The translations under genes and the position numbers were made by a program. From Ailurus styani (Eukaryota; Chordata; Mammalia; Carnivora; Ailuridae), in the NCBI GenBank assembly GCA_002007465.1, contig LNAC01000743.1, forward strand, positions 638,620 through 702,619: a stretch of DNA of 64,000 nucleotides, written 5' to 3'. The notes below the pieces were generated by a model that worked only from the letters and a program-made list of their open reading frames with translations, searched no databases and was not told where the DNA came from. Below, in pieces: positions 12,136 through 25,010 of this stretch (the stretch's first letter is position 1; each line of letters opens with the position of its first letter).

Positions 12136-12640
12136 GTTATAAGTTATTAAAGTGGTGGTTGCTAAAACTAATCCTACTCACACAACAATCCTAGGGCTGG
12201 CAGGCAATGGTTATGTGGAGAAAATGCAACAGCTAATTGATAGAACAGTAATATAATGGGCTCATGGATACAAGGCTATTAAGGATCTGACATTGAATAT
12301 TTCACCATAAAGAATTGTTGAAGCAGAGCTCCTTATAGTAACCAACTGAGCAGTAGACCCAGTAGAGTTTAATGGGTACATACTCCTTAAATATTGCTTC
12401 TAAGAATGAGTTTTGCCCTCACACTGTATATTAGAAAAATACTAAACAACAAAATAGCAGATCTCTGATTTCCCTCCCCTATAGCCCAGAACTAGTTAAG
12501 CAACTGATGGGGGTGAGGGGGATCACCTAAAGTAGCATGGAAGTCATGAATTTCTGTGATGGACCTAAGTTAAAGGCCTATATGGAAATGGGAACTCTTT
12601 ATTGAAAGAATTATCACTAACCACAGTGCAAATGCTTAGT
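12136..12640. other. unassigned stretch
   Basis: No gene or repeat family recognised. Confidence 0.5.
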
Positions 12641-12966
12641 ATGTTCTCCTCTCTACAACTTTCCAAGAGGAAGCATGTAATAAATAACTTTTTAAGGGAG
12701 AAATACAGATCCTTAAACAAGACATAAAATAAACAAAACCTATGGAATATCAGAAGGCAGATAAAGAAACAAAAGATAGATTTAAATAGGGGACCTATGC
12801 AAAGAGAAGAAAAAACAATTTCAAGAAAAATGAAAAGTGTAACACTGTACTATAGAATTGAAATTTGCTAAAAGGGTAGAGAACCTAAAGGTTTTCACCA
12901 AACAATAAGTAAATAATTATACTAGGTTAATGGATATATTAATTACTAGAAAGTGGGAATCCTTTC

Positions 12967-13007
<41 letters not shown>

Positions 13008-13077
13008 AATCGCCATGATGTACACAACAAACATTTAAAAATTTTGTTAATTATATATCAATAAAGCTAAAAAAGAA
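12641..13077 (+). mobile_element. L1 3'UTR/terminus with (TA)n
   Basis: Decayed L1 3' sequence ending CATGATGTACACAACAAAC and TATATCAATAAAGCTAAAAA. A (TA)n microsatellite runs from about 12970 to 13005. Confidence 0.65.
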
Positions 13078-13079
13078 TT

Positions 13080-13440
13080 AAAATGAAAGTGGAAAAGGAA
13101 GGCAGAGGATTTGCTGGTTTTGAAGAAGAAGGAAGGGGTTCATGAACCAAGACATGTGAGTGGCTCTAGGAGCTGGGCAACCTGACAGCCAGCCAGGATA
13201 TGAAGACATCATCCTACAACCATGAGTAGCTACATTCTGCCAACAACTTAAATAAGCAAGGAAACGATGTTCTTGTAGCACTTCCAGAAGGGAACCCAGC
13301 TCTGCTGACACCTTGATTTTAGCCTAACAAGACCCATACTGGTCTTCTGACCTACAGAAATATAAAATAATAAATTTGTGTTATTTGAAGCTGCTAAACC
13401 TGTAGTGATTTGTTACAGCAGCAAGAAAAACTAACGCAAA
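13080..13440 (+). mobile_element. MaLR/MLT-like LTR 3' part
   Basis: Motifs of the LTR end are visible: CAGCTCTGCTGACACCTTGA, TCTGACCTACAGAAATATAA, AATAAATTTGTGTTATTTGA and GTGATTTGTTACAGCAGCAA. No internal region is present. The stretch 13441-13794 is unassigned. Confidence 0.65.
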
Positions 13441-13794
13441 CCAGTGATGTGTAGAAAATAGAGGAAGAAAGAGGAGGGACATATTACTCAGCTCCCTTCT
13501 GTCTTAAGGAGATTTCCAAGTAGCAAATCCTTCAGCTTAAGGAAAAAATGCAAATGGTGCTTAGGCAAAGAAAATAAATGTCATTTGACTTGTCCTGAGT
13601 GCAGACTCTTGGTTATGCCCAGCTTTTAACTAGCCATGTAAACAGTAGTGAGGCAGTATTTTTAAAAGGGCAGGAGGATACTCAAACCATTTATATTTGG
13701 CTTTGTAAATGATGTTGATTATTATTAAAAGGGAGCAGATTTTTATTCTTTGCTTTTCTTTATCCTGAAAAGCTAATCAATAATCCATAATTTC

Positions 13795-14590
13795 ATGTCT
13801 TCTTCTAGGTCTGGCAGAATATCATGGAAAATCAAAATCAAGGACATTCTAATCAAAACCATACTAAGATATAATTTCACACCCTCTAAGATGACTAGAA
13901 TCAGAAAGAGAGAAAATAAGTGCTGGGAAATATATAGAGAAATGAAGCCCTCTTATTTTGCTGGTGGGAATATAAAGTTGTTCAGCCACTTTGGAAAACA
14001 GTCTGGCACTTCCTAAAAAGGTTAAACAGTTATCACATGACCCTGCAATTCTACTCCTGGGTATCTTCCCCAAAGAAATGAAAACATGTCCACATGAGTG
14101 TTCATAGTCTCATTATTCATAATAGCCAAAAAGTGGAAACAGCCTGAATATCATTAGTAGGCGAGTACATAAAAAAGGTGGTATACCCATACAATGGAAT
14201 ATTATTTGACCATTTAAAGGAGTAAAGTACTGATACATACTACAATACGGATGGACATTGGAAATATGCTAATTAAAATGAGTCAATCATAAAAGGCCAC
14301 ATTTTATATGTTTCTGTTTATATAAAACTTATAGAATAGGCAAGTCTATAGAAATAGATAGTAGTAGATTAATGGTTTCCTAGGACTGGAGGAAGGGGGA
14401 GCTGTGGGAAATAAGGAATGACTGTTATTAGGTATAGAATTTCTTTATGTGGTGATGAAACTCTTGATTGTAGTGGTAGTTGTACAACTCTAAATATACC
14501 AAAACCCATTGAATTGTATACCCTAAAAGTAAATTATAATGTTTGTGAATTGTATTTCAATAAACTTACTACTTTCAAAAGAATAGAAAA
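13795..14590 (+). mobile_element. L1, sense, end of ORF2 and 3'UTR
   Basis: 'attctaatcaaaaccatact', 'gctggtgggaatataaag', 'gaccctgcaattctactcct', 'attcataatagccaaaaagt' and 'gggtatacccatacaatgga' blocks, then a 3'UTR ending GAATTGTATTTCAATAAAC. Many stops. Confidence 0.88.
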
Positions 14591-14870
14591 ACAAAATAAC
14601 TTATTTTGAGGATTGGAGAAGGGAGAAATGTTCTTGATTTTTTTTTCTCTGTGATCTGGTGGAAGGGAATGAGGGACAATAAGCAGAAGAAATGCTGGGC
14701 TCCTTTTACTTTGGTATTATTTAAAATAGAATGTTATAGACTTGTCTCAAGGAGTTAGCAGCTACAGAAAGCATACCTTGTCAATTACTAACAAGAGAAC
14801 TTTAAATCTTAAAGTGAAGAATGCTAAAAAGGTAGAAACTATAGTCAACATTAAAATTTATTCTGATGTC

Positions 14871-15063
14871 GTGTGCCTAGGTGGCTCAGTGGGTTAAGCC
14901 TCTGCCTTCAGCTCAGGTCTTGGTCTCAGGGTCCTGGGATCGAGGCCTGCATCAGGCTCCCTGCTCAGTGGGGAGCCTGCTTTCTCCTCTCTCCCTGCCT
15001 GTCTCTCTGCCTACTTCTGATCTCTCTCTCTCTGTCAAATAAATAAATAAAATCTAAAAAAAT
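14871..15063 (+). mobile_element. Can-SINE
   Basis: GTGTGCCTAGGTGGCTCAGT head. Perfect 18-bp duplication AAAATTTATTCTGATGTC at 14853-14870 and 15064-15081. Confidence 0.96.
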
Positions 15064-15081
15064 AAAATTTATTCTGATGTC

Positions 15082-16820
15082 TATACTGGGGATGTTTGAA
15101 ATTTTCCAGGCATTGTTTTCTACTGAGGGTGCTGCTGTTAATGTATTTTGTATCTCTATGAAAACAGTAATCTCCGTTGGATAGTCATTTTCTCAGCTGG
15201 GATTTTTAGAACTAGGTTAATTGGTAAATTTATCTTACCCAATGTAAAATTAAAAATAATCCTCCTGAGACTGCCAATTCATCTTTACATATTACAGTGC
15301 ACTTAACTAGGCAACAACAACAACAAAAGGTAATAGAAAAGAAGTAGCAAAGCCAAAATTGACTTAATCATTTGTCTAGGAAGCTAAAAGCAAGTGAATA
15401 TGAGAAAAGAGAAGGAGGAGTGAAAGTAGACAAAGCTAGAAAGTAGAACACTAGAAAAAAAGTGAAAGACAAGCTGAAGCAAAGAGAAAGAGAGAAGGAG
15501 AGGCAGTTGAAAAGATGGTTCAGGACCTGCAGTTAAAAATTATTTTGTTGGTTCACAGAAGGAAATTCACATACTCCACACATATATGAATAATCCAGAC
15601 TAAGAAATGTGCTATTATAATTGTTTTATCTGGAACATAGTGTCTAGACCAGTTGTGACAAGTGTGAAATATCTCTGGAAGGAACTGAGTTTTTCAACTT
15701 TCTCACTAGGAAAATAATAGGCCTTTGACAAGAAGAGAGGAAGATACTTCTTTTTTCTTTAATCCCCAAGAAAAATGGGAACTCTAGTCACCTGTAAAGA
15801 AGAAAGGGGCCAAGGGGACTCTCCAAGTGGGAAATAAGTTGACACAACATATATGGCATGGAAGGACTGTCATTAAGAGATCCCTGTGCAGAGGCATAGA
15901 TGATGGATCTTTGATAGCTAGTTTTAAAACTTCCTTTTTCTATCCAATAATTTCCTTCTATTCCCAAATCATCAATAAAATTTTGTTAAGCATGAGAGTC
16001 AGATATTAGCTTGTGTTTTAGGGGTTTACTTTTTGGTGTGATGTGTTAATTTTTAGAGTAATGTGGATTTGAGTAAGTAGCAGCAACATAGAGAAGTGGT
16101 TGAGAGACAGCACAATATGACCAGTGGAAAAGTCTGAAGCACTTGCCCTAAGAAAGTACTAATAAGTGACAAGCAGACATACTTTTGGAACATATAACCA
16201 AGCATTCTTTAGTTTTCTCAGAAATACATGGAAAAGGAAACTAGGCAGCGACTACTGAAGTTACTTGAGGGAATGAAGGCTGAGATTAGGTTATTTGGGT
16301 GTTAAAGAGAAAAGTAACCATTGAAGGTCAAAGAGGTTAGAAAAACTTCGGTTTTATAGTAATTGCTAATTATCCAAAAAATTGAAAGGGAAAGCAGCAT
16401 GGTTTTGTGAACTTTCCATTACTACCTGTTGTGTGACCTTGGATAGTACTTAGATACAATGAACCCAAGATTTCTTATCTGAGAAATGAGAAAGTAGATC
16501 ATCTTTAATGTTCTGCTAGTGTCAATATTATTGTAATTTGTGTTTGGTCTTGAGGAGACCACTGTGAAGGGTCATATACTGCATGAATGATTTTAATACA
16601 TTGTTTTAAAAATTAGTCTCTAGTACCGTGTAGCTCAAATATGTGCCTATATACCACCTTCATAATTCTTTATGTTTTCTGATTCTATAGGTCCACATAA
16701 TTGCCTATAATTCTAACATAATCCTATTTCTCCCACTATACTTTTTCTGATCACAACAGTTAAGTTCGTGTTATTATATAAAATTTAGAATCCCCAAAAT
16801 CATGACTTTGAATTACCTAA
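15082..16820. other. unassigned 1.7-kb stretch
   Basis: Unique-looking AT-rich DNA with a purine-rich patch (about 15400-15520). No gene or repeat recognised. Confidence 0.5.
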
Positions 16821-17280
16821 AACCCCAATACATAGATAACTAATATCAACATTTTTGATACTATATATAATTTACATATACATGCATACATTTCCATATG
16901 AGACCATTTTCATTAAACAATTTATCTTAGCTATCTTTCAATGTCAGTATAGATCTATAATATTACTTTAAATACCACTATTTTATTTTATTCAACTATA
17001 GGAACAAATAATAACATAAATCAAATCCCCTCTCTTTGGATATTTAACTTGTCTCTGAGATTTCTGTATTATAAGCAACACTGAAATGAACATTCTTATA
17101 ATTGGTTTTGTGATTATTTTCAAGTTAAGATAAATTCCTTGAAGATTTGCTGGGTCAAGGAGTAGGCACATTTTTCAGATTTTTATTAAGTACTGCCAAA
17201 TAATACTCCAGAAAATATGTACTAACATTTCCACTTGCTCATGTGACATGGAATTTTCTTCACATTATGGAACTATGATG
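16821..17280 (-). mobile_element. old L1 3' region, antisense
   Basis: 'gagatttctgtattataagcaac', AATGAACATTCTTATAATTG, 'aagataaattccttgaag' and TGCTGGGTCAAGGAGTAGGC follow an old L1 3' consensus read in reverse. Confidence 0.55.
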
Positions 17281-17477
17281 GGAACTTTATCATTTTTATC
17301 AACAAGACAGGTAAACAGCAGTATCTCATTGTTATTTTAGTTGTCAACTTTGTATTAGTAGTGCATGTGATTTTTCATATTTACTAGCCAAAAAGCTAAT
17401 ATACATATAAAATTTTTTCTGATTTACCTATTTATCTTTTTTACAAGTAGTTTTCTCCTCAGTTTGTTCATTTATCT

Positions 17478-17486
17478 TATATATAT

Positions 17487-17520
<34 letters not shown>
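17478..17520. repeat. (TA)n microsatellite
   Basis: TATATATATACATACATATA followed by a pure TA run. The surrounding 17281-17994 is otherwise unassigned. Confidence 0.85.
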
Positions 17521-17525
<5 letters not shown>

Positions 17526-17994
17526 TATAAATGGTGTCAGTATGGCTTCAAATAATATCAAGATAGATACTAAAATTAGATGAAGAATGTCACCCAGTAT
17601 TCTCTCTTCTACTTTTCCATAGACCCAAAGTGTCCATAGGACAACTTTCACAAAGCAGGTTGCTGAATATAGAAGAGAGCCCAACTAAAGGATCTTAAAC
17701 ATCAATAAATTCTGGTATTTTTAAAAATGTCATATAACACGTTTTTGGTGGATGGAGATTTGTCAATCTAGCCTGAGTAACAAAACTTTGACTCAACTGT
17801 ACTTTACTATACACAAACACTTTTTATTTACTGAAAATATTAAGAAAATATAGAGGTTTAAGCCATATTTAATATCAAATAAGTTTCTGCATCAAATAAA
17901 ACAACTAAACATTCTCATTTCACATATAAATATTATGGTAATTGAGGCATGCCAGTACCATTTGTGATCTCTTTCTTTCTCATGAAAATATCTT

Positions 17995-18200
17995 TTTTTT
18001 TTTAAAGACTTTTTATTTATTTATTTGACACAGAGAGAGAGATTACAAGTAGGCAGAGAGGCAGCAGAGAAACAGGGAGAGGAGGAAGCAGGCTCCCTGC
18101 TGAGCAGAGAGCCCGATGCGGGCCTCGATCCCAGGACGCTGAGATCATGACCTGAGCCGAAAGCAGAGGCTTTAACTCACTGAGCCACCCAGGCGCCCTC
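17995..18200 (-). mobile_element. Can-SINE, young type
   Basis: Reverse element. Duplication TCATGAAAATATCTT at 17980-17994 and 18201-18215. Confidence 0.96.
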
Positions 18201-18496
18201 TCATGAAAATATCTTAAAATGAAAATCAAACTACTGAGATGATACTTCTTCAAACATGTAGTTTTAAGTATAGCATTTGTTTTGTTGGGTCTTGTAAAGT
18301 TTTTTTTTCTACTATTATACCTGTGAGAATATTTAATAATGCAAGCTAAACAAACCTAAACACATTTGAAAAGACCTAACTTATTTCTAAAACTGTTCTC
18401 TAAAAACTCAACCAGGTATTTTGCTGCTTAGGGATTCTTGCTTTAGTATAGATTGAATTGCAAAAAGTCAGGATTCGTTTTCCTGAAGCCCCATCA

Positions 18497-18543
18497 TGCA
18501 GCTGTATTTAATTAGGCTGACTGTGTAATTAAATACAGCTGCA
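18497..18543. repeat. 18-bp perfect inverted repeat, 11-bp loop
   Basis: TGCAGCTGTATTTAATTA (18497-18514) and its exact reverse complement (18526-18543), separated by GGCTGACTGTG. Could form a hairpin or be a dyad binding site. Not within any repeat I recognise. Confidence 0.85.
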
Positions 18544-18646
18544 GGCTTGGCATATAGAAATTTCAAACAATTGGCAACCTGATAACATGGTAAATAGGTT
18601 GTGAAAATCCAATTCTTCCAATATTTAAAAGTATATTACATTTGTT

Positions 18647-18838
18647 GGGGCACCTGGGTGGCTCAGTGGGTTAAAGCCTCTGCCTTCAGCTCAGGTTATG
18701 ATCTCAGGGTCCTGGGATTGAGCCCCACATCAGGCTCTCTGCTAGGCGGGGAGCCTGCTTCCTCCTCTCTCTCTGCCTGACTCTCTGCCTACTTGTAATC
18801 TCTTTCTCTGTCAAATACATAAATAAAATTTTTTTAAA
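18647..18838 (+). mobile_element. Can-SINE
   Basis: GGGGCACCTGGGTGGCTCAG head and normal body. The flanks share a stretch ending ACATTTGTTG, imperfect because the right copy is extended (AAGTATATAAGTATATAACA). Confidence 0.93.
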
Positions 18839-19701
18839 AAGTATATAAGTATATAACATTTGTTGAAATGTTTTCCTTGGACCCTGAACCCAGCCAAAAA
18901 TAACAACAAAAAAAAAATTTTAAGTGACTTACTTGTCCTGGTGCTTTTCCTTGTTTTATTTTTCAATCCAAAAACTGAAGAATTCTATTAAAATTTGAAT
19001 TCTACTTAAATAATTATAACTAATGCATCTTATTCCCACAATCTTTTCGGGGGGATTTAAAGAGACTTTTTTCCTTAAAGCAAGACAGGCTGGTGTAAGT
19101 TAATACCAATTTCAGCAGATCTAACATGATATTTTACCTGAATTTCTAATTAGTGGTTATAATTAAAGGAAAATGTAACATGAAATATTTTTACTTTCCT
19201 CAGATTTCATTTTCATGGGGTGTGGTGCAAATTTTTTAAGTAGATGCCATCCAATATGCTGTTCATTGTCTTTCAGCTTTCACTTCTCACCTCTTGTGTT
19301 CCCTTAAACTTTTGCAAGCAATTCTTAAAAATAAACTTCCTGACCAAAAGAACAATTTTAGAAACCAAGGCAAAACTGGAAGAGATTGTATAGAAAGCAT
19401 TTCAACTGGAAATAGTTTGTAAATCCCTATTTTACATAGAAATGGGCAAAAGTGTCTGGAAATGATCCAGTTGTATTCAACATTACTAAAGAACGAGTTT
19501 ATGTCATGGACTTTTGGTAAGAAGATACATTGGGTAGAGTACTGGTTCTAAAGAAATGGATAAAAATTCAAAAATATCTTGAAAGACTGAAGATACAGTA
19601 AAGATGCAGGCAGGTACATGTTTACGAGGAACTGATTTAGGGAGGAAAAATCCAAGAAAGAACAGGAACAGTTACATGAAATCCATGGAAATGATTATTT
19701 T
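18839..19701. other. unassigned stretch
   Basis: No gene or repeat family recognised. Confidence 0.5.
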
Positions 19702-19892
19702 TAAGATTTTATTTATTTATTTGACAGAGAGAGAGAGAGGTTACAAGTGGGCAGAGAGGCAGGCAGAGAGAGAGGAGGAGGCAGGCTCCCTGCTGAGCAT
19801 GGAGCCTGATGCGGGCCTCAATCCCAGGACCTTGAGATCATGACCTGAACCGAAGGCGGAGGCTTTAACCCACTGAGCCACACAGGGGCCCC
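19702..19892 (-). mobile_element. Can-SINE
   Basis: Reverse element ending GAGCCACACAGGGGCCCC. Flanked by GAAATGATTATTTT and AGAAATGATTTTTTT. Confidence 0.94.
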
Positions 19893-20029
19893 AGAAATGA
19901 TTTTTTTCCTTAAGGATGGACACACCTGGATGAGTGAATACCGATTGCAAAATATTTAACATCATGATATTTTACCTGGAATTCCAACTAAAACTCACTT
20001 TGCCTAATTATAGCAATAACACTAATAAT

Positions 20030-20260
20030 TATCATTTAACTGGTTACTGCATGCCAATAAGTATGCTAAGTATTTGATAAAGAATATCTTATGTAAGCCT
20101 TATAATAATTCTATGAAGTAGGAAGATAACAGTCCCAGTTTATAGATATGAAAAACAAAAACGAAGGGGTTAAGAACTCACATAAAATCATAGAATCAAT
20201 ACGTGACAAAAGTGGGAGTCAAAACCAGGCCTATTACAGACTTCAAATTCCTGCTTTCAT
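20030..20260 (-). mobile_element. MIR, reverse orientation
   Basis: CATGCCAATAAGTATGCTAA, AATTCTATGAAGTAGGAAG, CCCAGTTTATAGATATG and AGTGGGAGTCAAAACCAGG. The stretch 20261-20771 is unassigned. Confidence 0.7.
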
Positions 20261-20771
20261 CCTCTAAAATGCCCAAATCCTATACATGTCCCTTTAGGTT
20301 CTGGTTAAGGATGCTGAAGAGTAAATCACTTTTCAGCTTCTTTTGCTTCTTATATCTACTGACTTAACAGGCTCTTTATTGCTGCTGACTACAGGGAAAC
20401 AGGGAATGATAAGTATATAAGGAGTTGGAAAGGTAAAATAACTCTTTAATAGTAATAAATCATCCTGGATTTAATTAAAATATAAATTTACTAAGCCAGT
20501 TCTCATCATACCCCTGAATATGATGGATATCATCCAGGGCCTAAACCCTACCCAGTGGTCTAACTAAACTATAAACCTTGACAAAGTTACTCAGACATGA
20601 GCTACAGGTGGATTCAGGGTGCACCACTGTTAGATAAGACACAATTCTTAGTTTTCCTCTATAGATGCACTAACCGTTTGCCTCCAGGTTATACTTATTT
20701 TTTCTCCGCTGCTCCCCTTGGGCCCTTGTCTAGTCCTGAGAATGGACAAGGAAGGTATTTTTCTAGGTCAT

Positions 20772-21243
20772 ATAGCATGGTAGAGTGGTATAGCAGAGCA
20801 GTTAAGAACATGGACTCAAGCCAGACAGCCAAGTTTAAAGCCTGACTTTGTCAATTATCATTTGTGTGAGCTTGGACAAGTTACTTAACCTCTTTTTTTA
20901 TTGTATTTTTTAAAGATTTTACTTTTTTATTTGATAGAGAGAGAGACAGTGAGAGAGGGAACACAAGCAGGGGGAGGGGAGGGGGAGAAGCAGGCTCCCC
21001 GCGGAGCAGGGAGCCTGATGCAGGGCTCAATCCCAGGACCCTGAAATCATGACCTGAGCTGAAGGCAGTCGCTTAACCAACTGAGCCACGCAGGTGCCCC
21101 TACTTAACCTCTTTGTACCTCAGTTTCTCCATTTGTTAAATATAGATAATAATTTTACTTATTTAAGACTGTAGCAAGAATTACATAAACAATAATTTAT
21201 ATTTTCCTGGTGCATAGTAAGCATCACATAAGCATTTTCTATT
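20772..21243 (+). mobile_element. MIR, interrupted by a Can-SINE
   Basis: Left half: AGCATGGTAGAGTGGTATAG, AAGAACATGGACTCAAGCC, GTGAGCTTGGACAAGTTACT. Right half: CTTTGTACCTCAGTTTCTCC, GGTGCATAGTAAGCATCACA. The SINE splits it within the 'ttacttaacctc' block. Confidence 0.85.
20896..21100 (-). mobile_element. Can-SINE, older type
   Basis: Reverse element with GGGAACACAAGCAGGGGG. Perfect duplication TACTTAACCTCTTT at 20882-20895 and 21101-21114. Confidence 0.96.
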
Positions 21244-21369
21244 GAGACTATTAAACTTTTAAATTTTACAAAGAAAGACTGCAATTCTTCCTTTTATCCC
21301 TACGGGAGGTTCTGGGCACTGGCAATCCTGTTGGCTTTTCACCCAGTTTTATTCTCCTATAGCATAGTC

Positions 21370-21668
21370 ACAGATCAGTTATTAACACACTAGAATACTA
21401 TTCAGCAATAAAACAACTTGGATGGATGTTAAAGTTATTTTGCTGAGTGAAAACAGGTCAATCTCAAAAAGTTACATACTGTATAATTTCATTTACATCT
21501 GTATAACTTTTTCATTTCAATACTGAAAACAAATTATTGGTTGCCAGACTTTAGGAACAAGAGGGAAAACATTAGTATGAGGGAGTTAATTTGTGATAAC
21601 AGAACAGTTCTGAATCTTGATTGCAGGGTCGTTCCATGAATCTGTACATGTGGTAAAACTACACAGAA

Positions 21669-21712
<44 letters not shown>

Positions 21713-21950
21713 CTAGGAATGCCTGTAAAATGTGACAAAATCTGAACGAGGTCTGCAGATTGTACCAATGTTAATTTTCTGGTTTGGGTATTGTGTTATA
21801 GTCATGTAAGGTATTACCATTTGGGACAGCTGGATGTAGGGTGTACAGGACCTTTCTGTACTATGTTTGCAACTCTCTATGAGTTCTTTACTTGTCTCGA
21901 AGAAGTTTGTTATTTTTTTTAACAGAAGTTTTTTTTTTTTGAATGTCAAG
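21370..21950 (+). mobile_element. L1 3' end, sense, with (CA)n
   Basis: ACTAGAATACTATTCAGCAA, GGTTGCCAGACTTTAGGAAC, TGTGATAACAGAACAGTTCT and AATGTTAATTTTCTGGTTTG are L1 3'UTR blocks. A (CA)n run spans about 21671-21711. The stretch 21951-22689 is unassigned. Confidence 0.8.
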
Positions 21951-22689
21951 GGATGCTTTTACCAATAAATGAAGATGGGCTAATTTACATATTTAGCCAA
22001 AGACAAATTCACCAAACTGGTATTTCAGGAACACTATTCAATTAGGAGTGTTAATAGCTGTGCTGCAGAAAGGTTTTCTGAGGTCAGTACATTTAGAGAG
22101 CATTATATACGCCCCTCTTGGAGATTGTTCTCTACATTGGTCTCTGGTTCTCAATTCTGCATGTGCAACAGATTCATCTGAATAAAAAATAAAGGCAGAA
22201 ATGAACTTCAAATAAAAAAAAACAGCCACAATCACAAGTGACACACATTGGAAAGAATATCTTTCTGCTTCAATGAAATTTTAACCAAAAAAAAAATGCA
22301 GGACTACGAGTTAATGCTTGCTTTCACAGGTCTCTGGCAATGTGCAGCAGATTCCCTTAAGTGTTCAAACCCTGAATTTAGGTTTGTGGCAGATAGTGAA
22401 AACAGCAAAAAGTGACCCTTTTTGGAAAACACAGAACAAAAGGGAAGCTGAAGTAAAGAAGAAAAGTGTACCAGCATATCATCTTTATTTTCTGGAGATG
22501 GCTTCAATATAAGAAAGACAAGCAATAAGTAACTACAGATGCTGGCCAGTCAGTTGAGCAGAAATTAACTACAACATTATCACAGAACATCTCTAACTCA
22601 AGACATTTCACTGAGTCATGCTGACCTACTGTTCATCCCAAATCTGACAATGGAGAGAACAACATAAATTGAAAGAAATGGCCTCAGGC

Positions 22690-24200
22690 AAAAGATATAA
22701 TTTAGAGAAAGAATGATATGAGATAAACCTGAATTGAAGCTTCTGAGATGCTCAAGATATTTTCTTCCTACCTCTTAACACATCACACTTCAGTAAACAG
22801 ATGCCCTAATTCAAAGCTGAAAGAAAGGGACAACACTAAAGTGTAGATGATTTAAAAATAAGAAGCAAAACAGCATAAGCAAAAGGCAGACTAATGAAGA
22901 AGAAACTAAAGAACAAGTTCTGAATATTTTCGAAAAGTCTATTTTAACAAGTAAACTTTAAAATTCTCCTGAAGGATATAAGAAAGACTTGATCAAATGG
23001 AAAGACACAGCTTATCATTGGAGAAAAAGACTGAATAATATAAAATTCTTGATTTTCTGTAAATTTATCTATAAATTCAAAAAAACTCCAATCAAAATAT
23101 CCATAGGCTTTGGGGAGGTAGCCTGAGGAAAAAAAAAAAAGCAATACTGTAGCTCATCTGGAAAAAAATAAATAGGTGAAAATATCTAAAAAAATATTTT
23201 TTCTTAAGATTTTATTTATTTATTTGACACAGAGAGAGAGAGATCACAAGTAGGCAGAGAGGCAGGCAGAGAGAGAGGGAAGCAGGCTCCCTGCTGAGCA
23301 GAGAGCCCAATGCGGGACTCAATCCCAGGACCCTGAGATCATGACCTGAGCCGAAGGCAGAGGCTTAACCCACTGAGCCACCCAGGCACCCCTAAAAAAA
23401 GTCTTAAGAACAAGTTTTTTAAAGAACTCTTCTTACTAGATAATAAAATGTATATCAGAGATTTGTTTGAAAAGATTTAAACTGGTATAAGAATAAATGT
23501 TTTGAACATAACAGACCAGGAGTAGGCCCAAACACATGAGATGATGGATTATAGAGTAAAGGTGGCAATTAATTACATTGGATATTTAATATTCAAAAAA
23601 TGGTATTGAGAAAACTGGTGAGTTGTGTTGAGAGGAAAAAAAAAGTGTTACAGCTACCTCAATCTTTACATCAGAATTATTCCAGAAGGATTAAGGCATT
23701 AAATGAAATTATAAGAGTACTGTAAGAAAACATGAGCAATTAAAAAAAATGACCTTGATGTGGAAAGGTCTTTCTAAGCAAAATACCCAAAATCTATTGT
23801 AGGGGGAGAAAGGATCAATGTGACTGTATTAACATTAAAATCTTCTGCAGGGAAGAAACAAACAAAGTCAAAAGAGAAAATGTTTCAACATATGCAACAT
23901 TTTTCCGTAATTCAAAGACAGTGTTTACAATTACTAACCAATTAGAAAAAGATGTTCCTAACCTAAATGCCCATAAAAAGCTGATGCAATAAATTATGGC
24001 ATATCTAGTTCATATATGTTAAAACAAAATATATTAAATGAAAAGTGATAGTGATAGTAGTTGTATTAATAAAGCTATAGACATCTTCATGTAAAGTGTG
24101 GTTATCTTTGAAGACAGAATTGTTTAAAGTAATTTTTATGCTTTTCAGTATACTTTCCAAATTTTCTGTAATGAACATATTTCATAATCAGAAGATGTAA
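22690..24200 (+). mobile_element. L1, sense, heavily decayed ORF2
   Basis: Blocks such as AACTCCAATCAAAATATCCA, CTGTAGCTCATCTGG, AACATAACAGACCAGGAGTA and GCATTAAATGAAATTATAAG match ORF2 C-terminal coding DNA. Many indels. Hosts a Can-SINE. Confidence 0.7.
23200..23392 (-). mobile_element. Can-SINE, young type
   Basis: Reverse element ending GAGCCACCCAGGCACCCC. Short flanking CTAAAAAAA repeat. Confidence 0.94.
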
Positions 24201-24339
24201 TACAACAGTGACCAAGTGACAACTTTCAATGAAGCATAGTAGAAAGAAAATATACTCCATCACCTTAACTTACATAACTCATGAATACAGGTGAATGAAA
24301 CACAAACTCTTTTGTCAGCACTACAAAGGAAAAACAACT

Positions 24340-25010
24340 TCATTATGTTTATTTTTTTCTTTATAAATCTATGTGTCACACAAAAATTTAAAAAAGTAAT
24401 CTAGGAGACTTGATATTAATGTGTTCTTGAAAATTCTTAAGTCTATTCTACTTTATTCAAGTGATAAAATTTTGTAAGGTACTATATCACAACAAATCAC
24501 ATTTTTACAGCACAATAATGAAGGCATACCTGGAGGAAGTTTACTTAAACTCTCCTACTTCTGAGCTGGAGGCGAAACACACACTCAGATTTGCTCTCCA
24601 AGTATTTTTTTTCCTCCAAGTAAATATTAGTCTCAGTGAAGATTTCTAACAATTTTCCCACTCTCCAAAAGCTATATCACAGGGCGCCTGGGTGGCTCAG
24701 TGGATTAAAGCCTCTGCCTTCAGCTCAGGTCATGATCCCAGAGTCCTGGGATCTAGGCCCACATCAGGCTCTCTGCTCAGCAGGGAGCCTGCTTCCTCCT
24801 CTCTCTCTGCCTGCCTCTCTGCCTACTTGTAATCTCTCTCTCTGTGTCATACAAATAAATAAAATCTTTAAAAAAAAAGCTATATCACAAAAAAATTCAT
24901 AAGGACTAAACTACTTAGCAATAAGCAAAGATGCTCTAGAAAATTTATGTTCTGTATCTCTTGAAGAAATGTATACTTCTAAATGCTACGTATTTTAATA
25001 CTTAAATATT
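24340..25010. other. diverged segment A, paralogous to the NAP1L3 3' flank
   Basis: Shows blocks in the same order as 27600-28080: ACAACTTCATTATG, GTGTCACACAAA, GCACAATAATGAAGGCAT, CCTCCAAGTAAATATTAGTC, CAATTTTCCCACTCTCC. It is interrupted by a Can-SINE at 24682-24874. It may be an old local duplication or two copies of one ancient element. Confidence 0.4.
24682..24874 (+). mobile_element. Can-SINE, young type
   Basis: GGGCGCCTGGGTGGCTCAGT head. Perfect duplication AAAAGCTATATCACA at 24667-24681 and 24875-24889. Confidence 0.96.
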
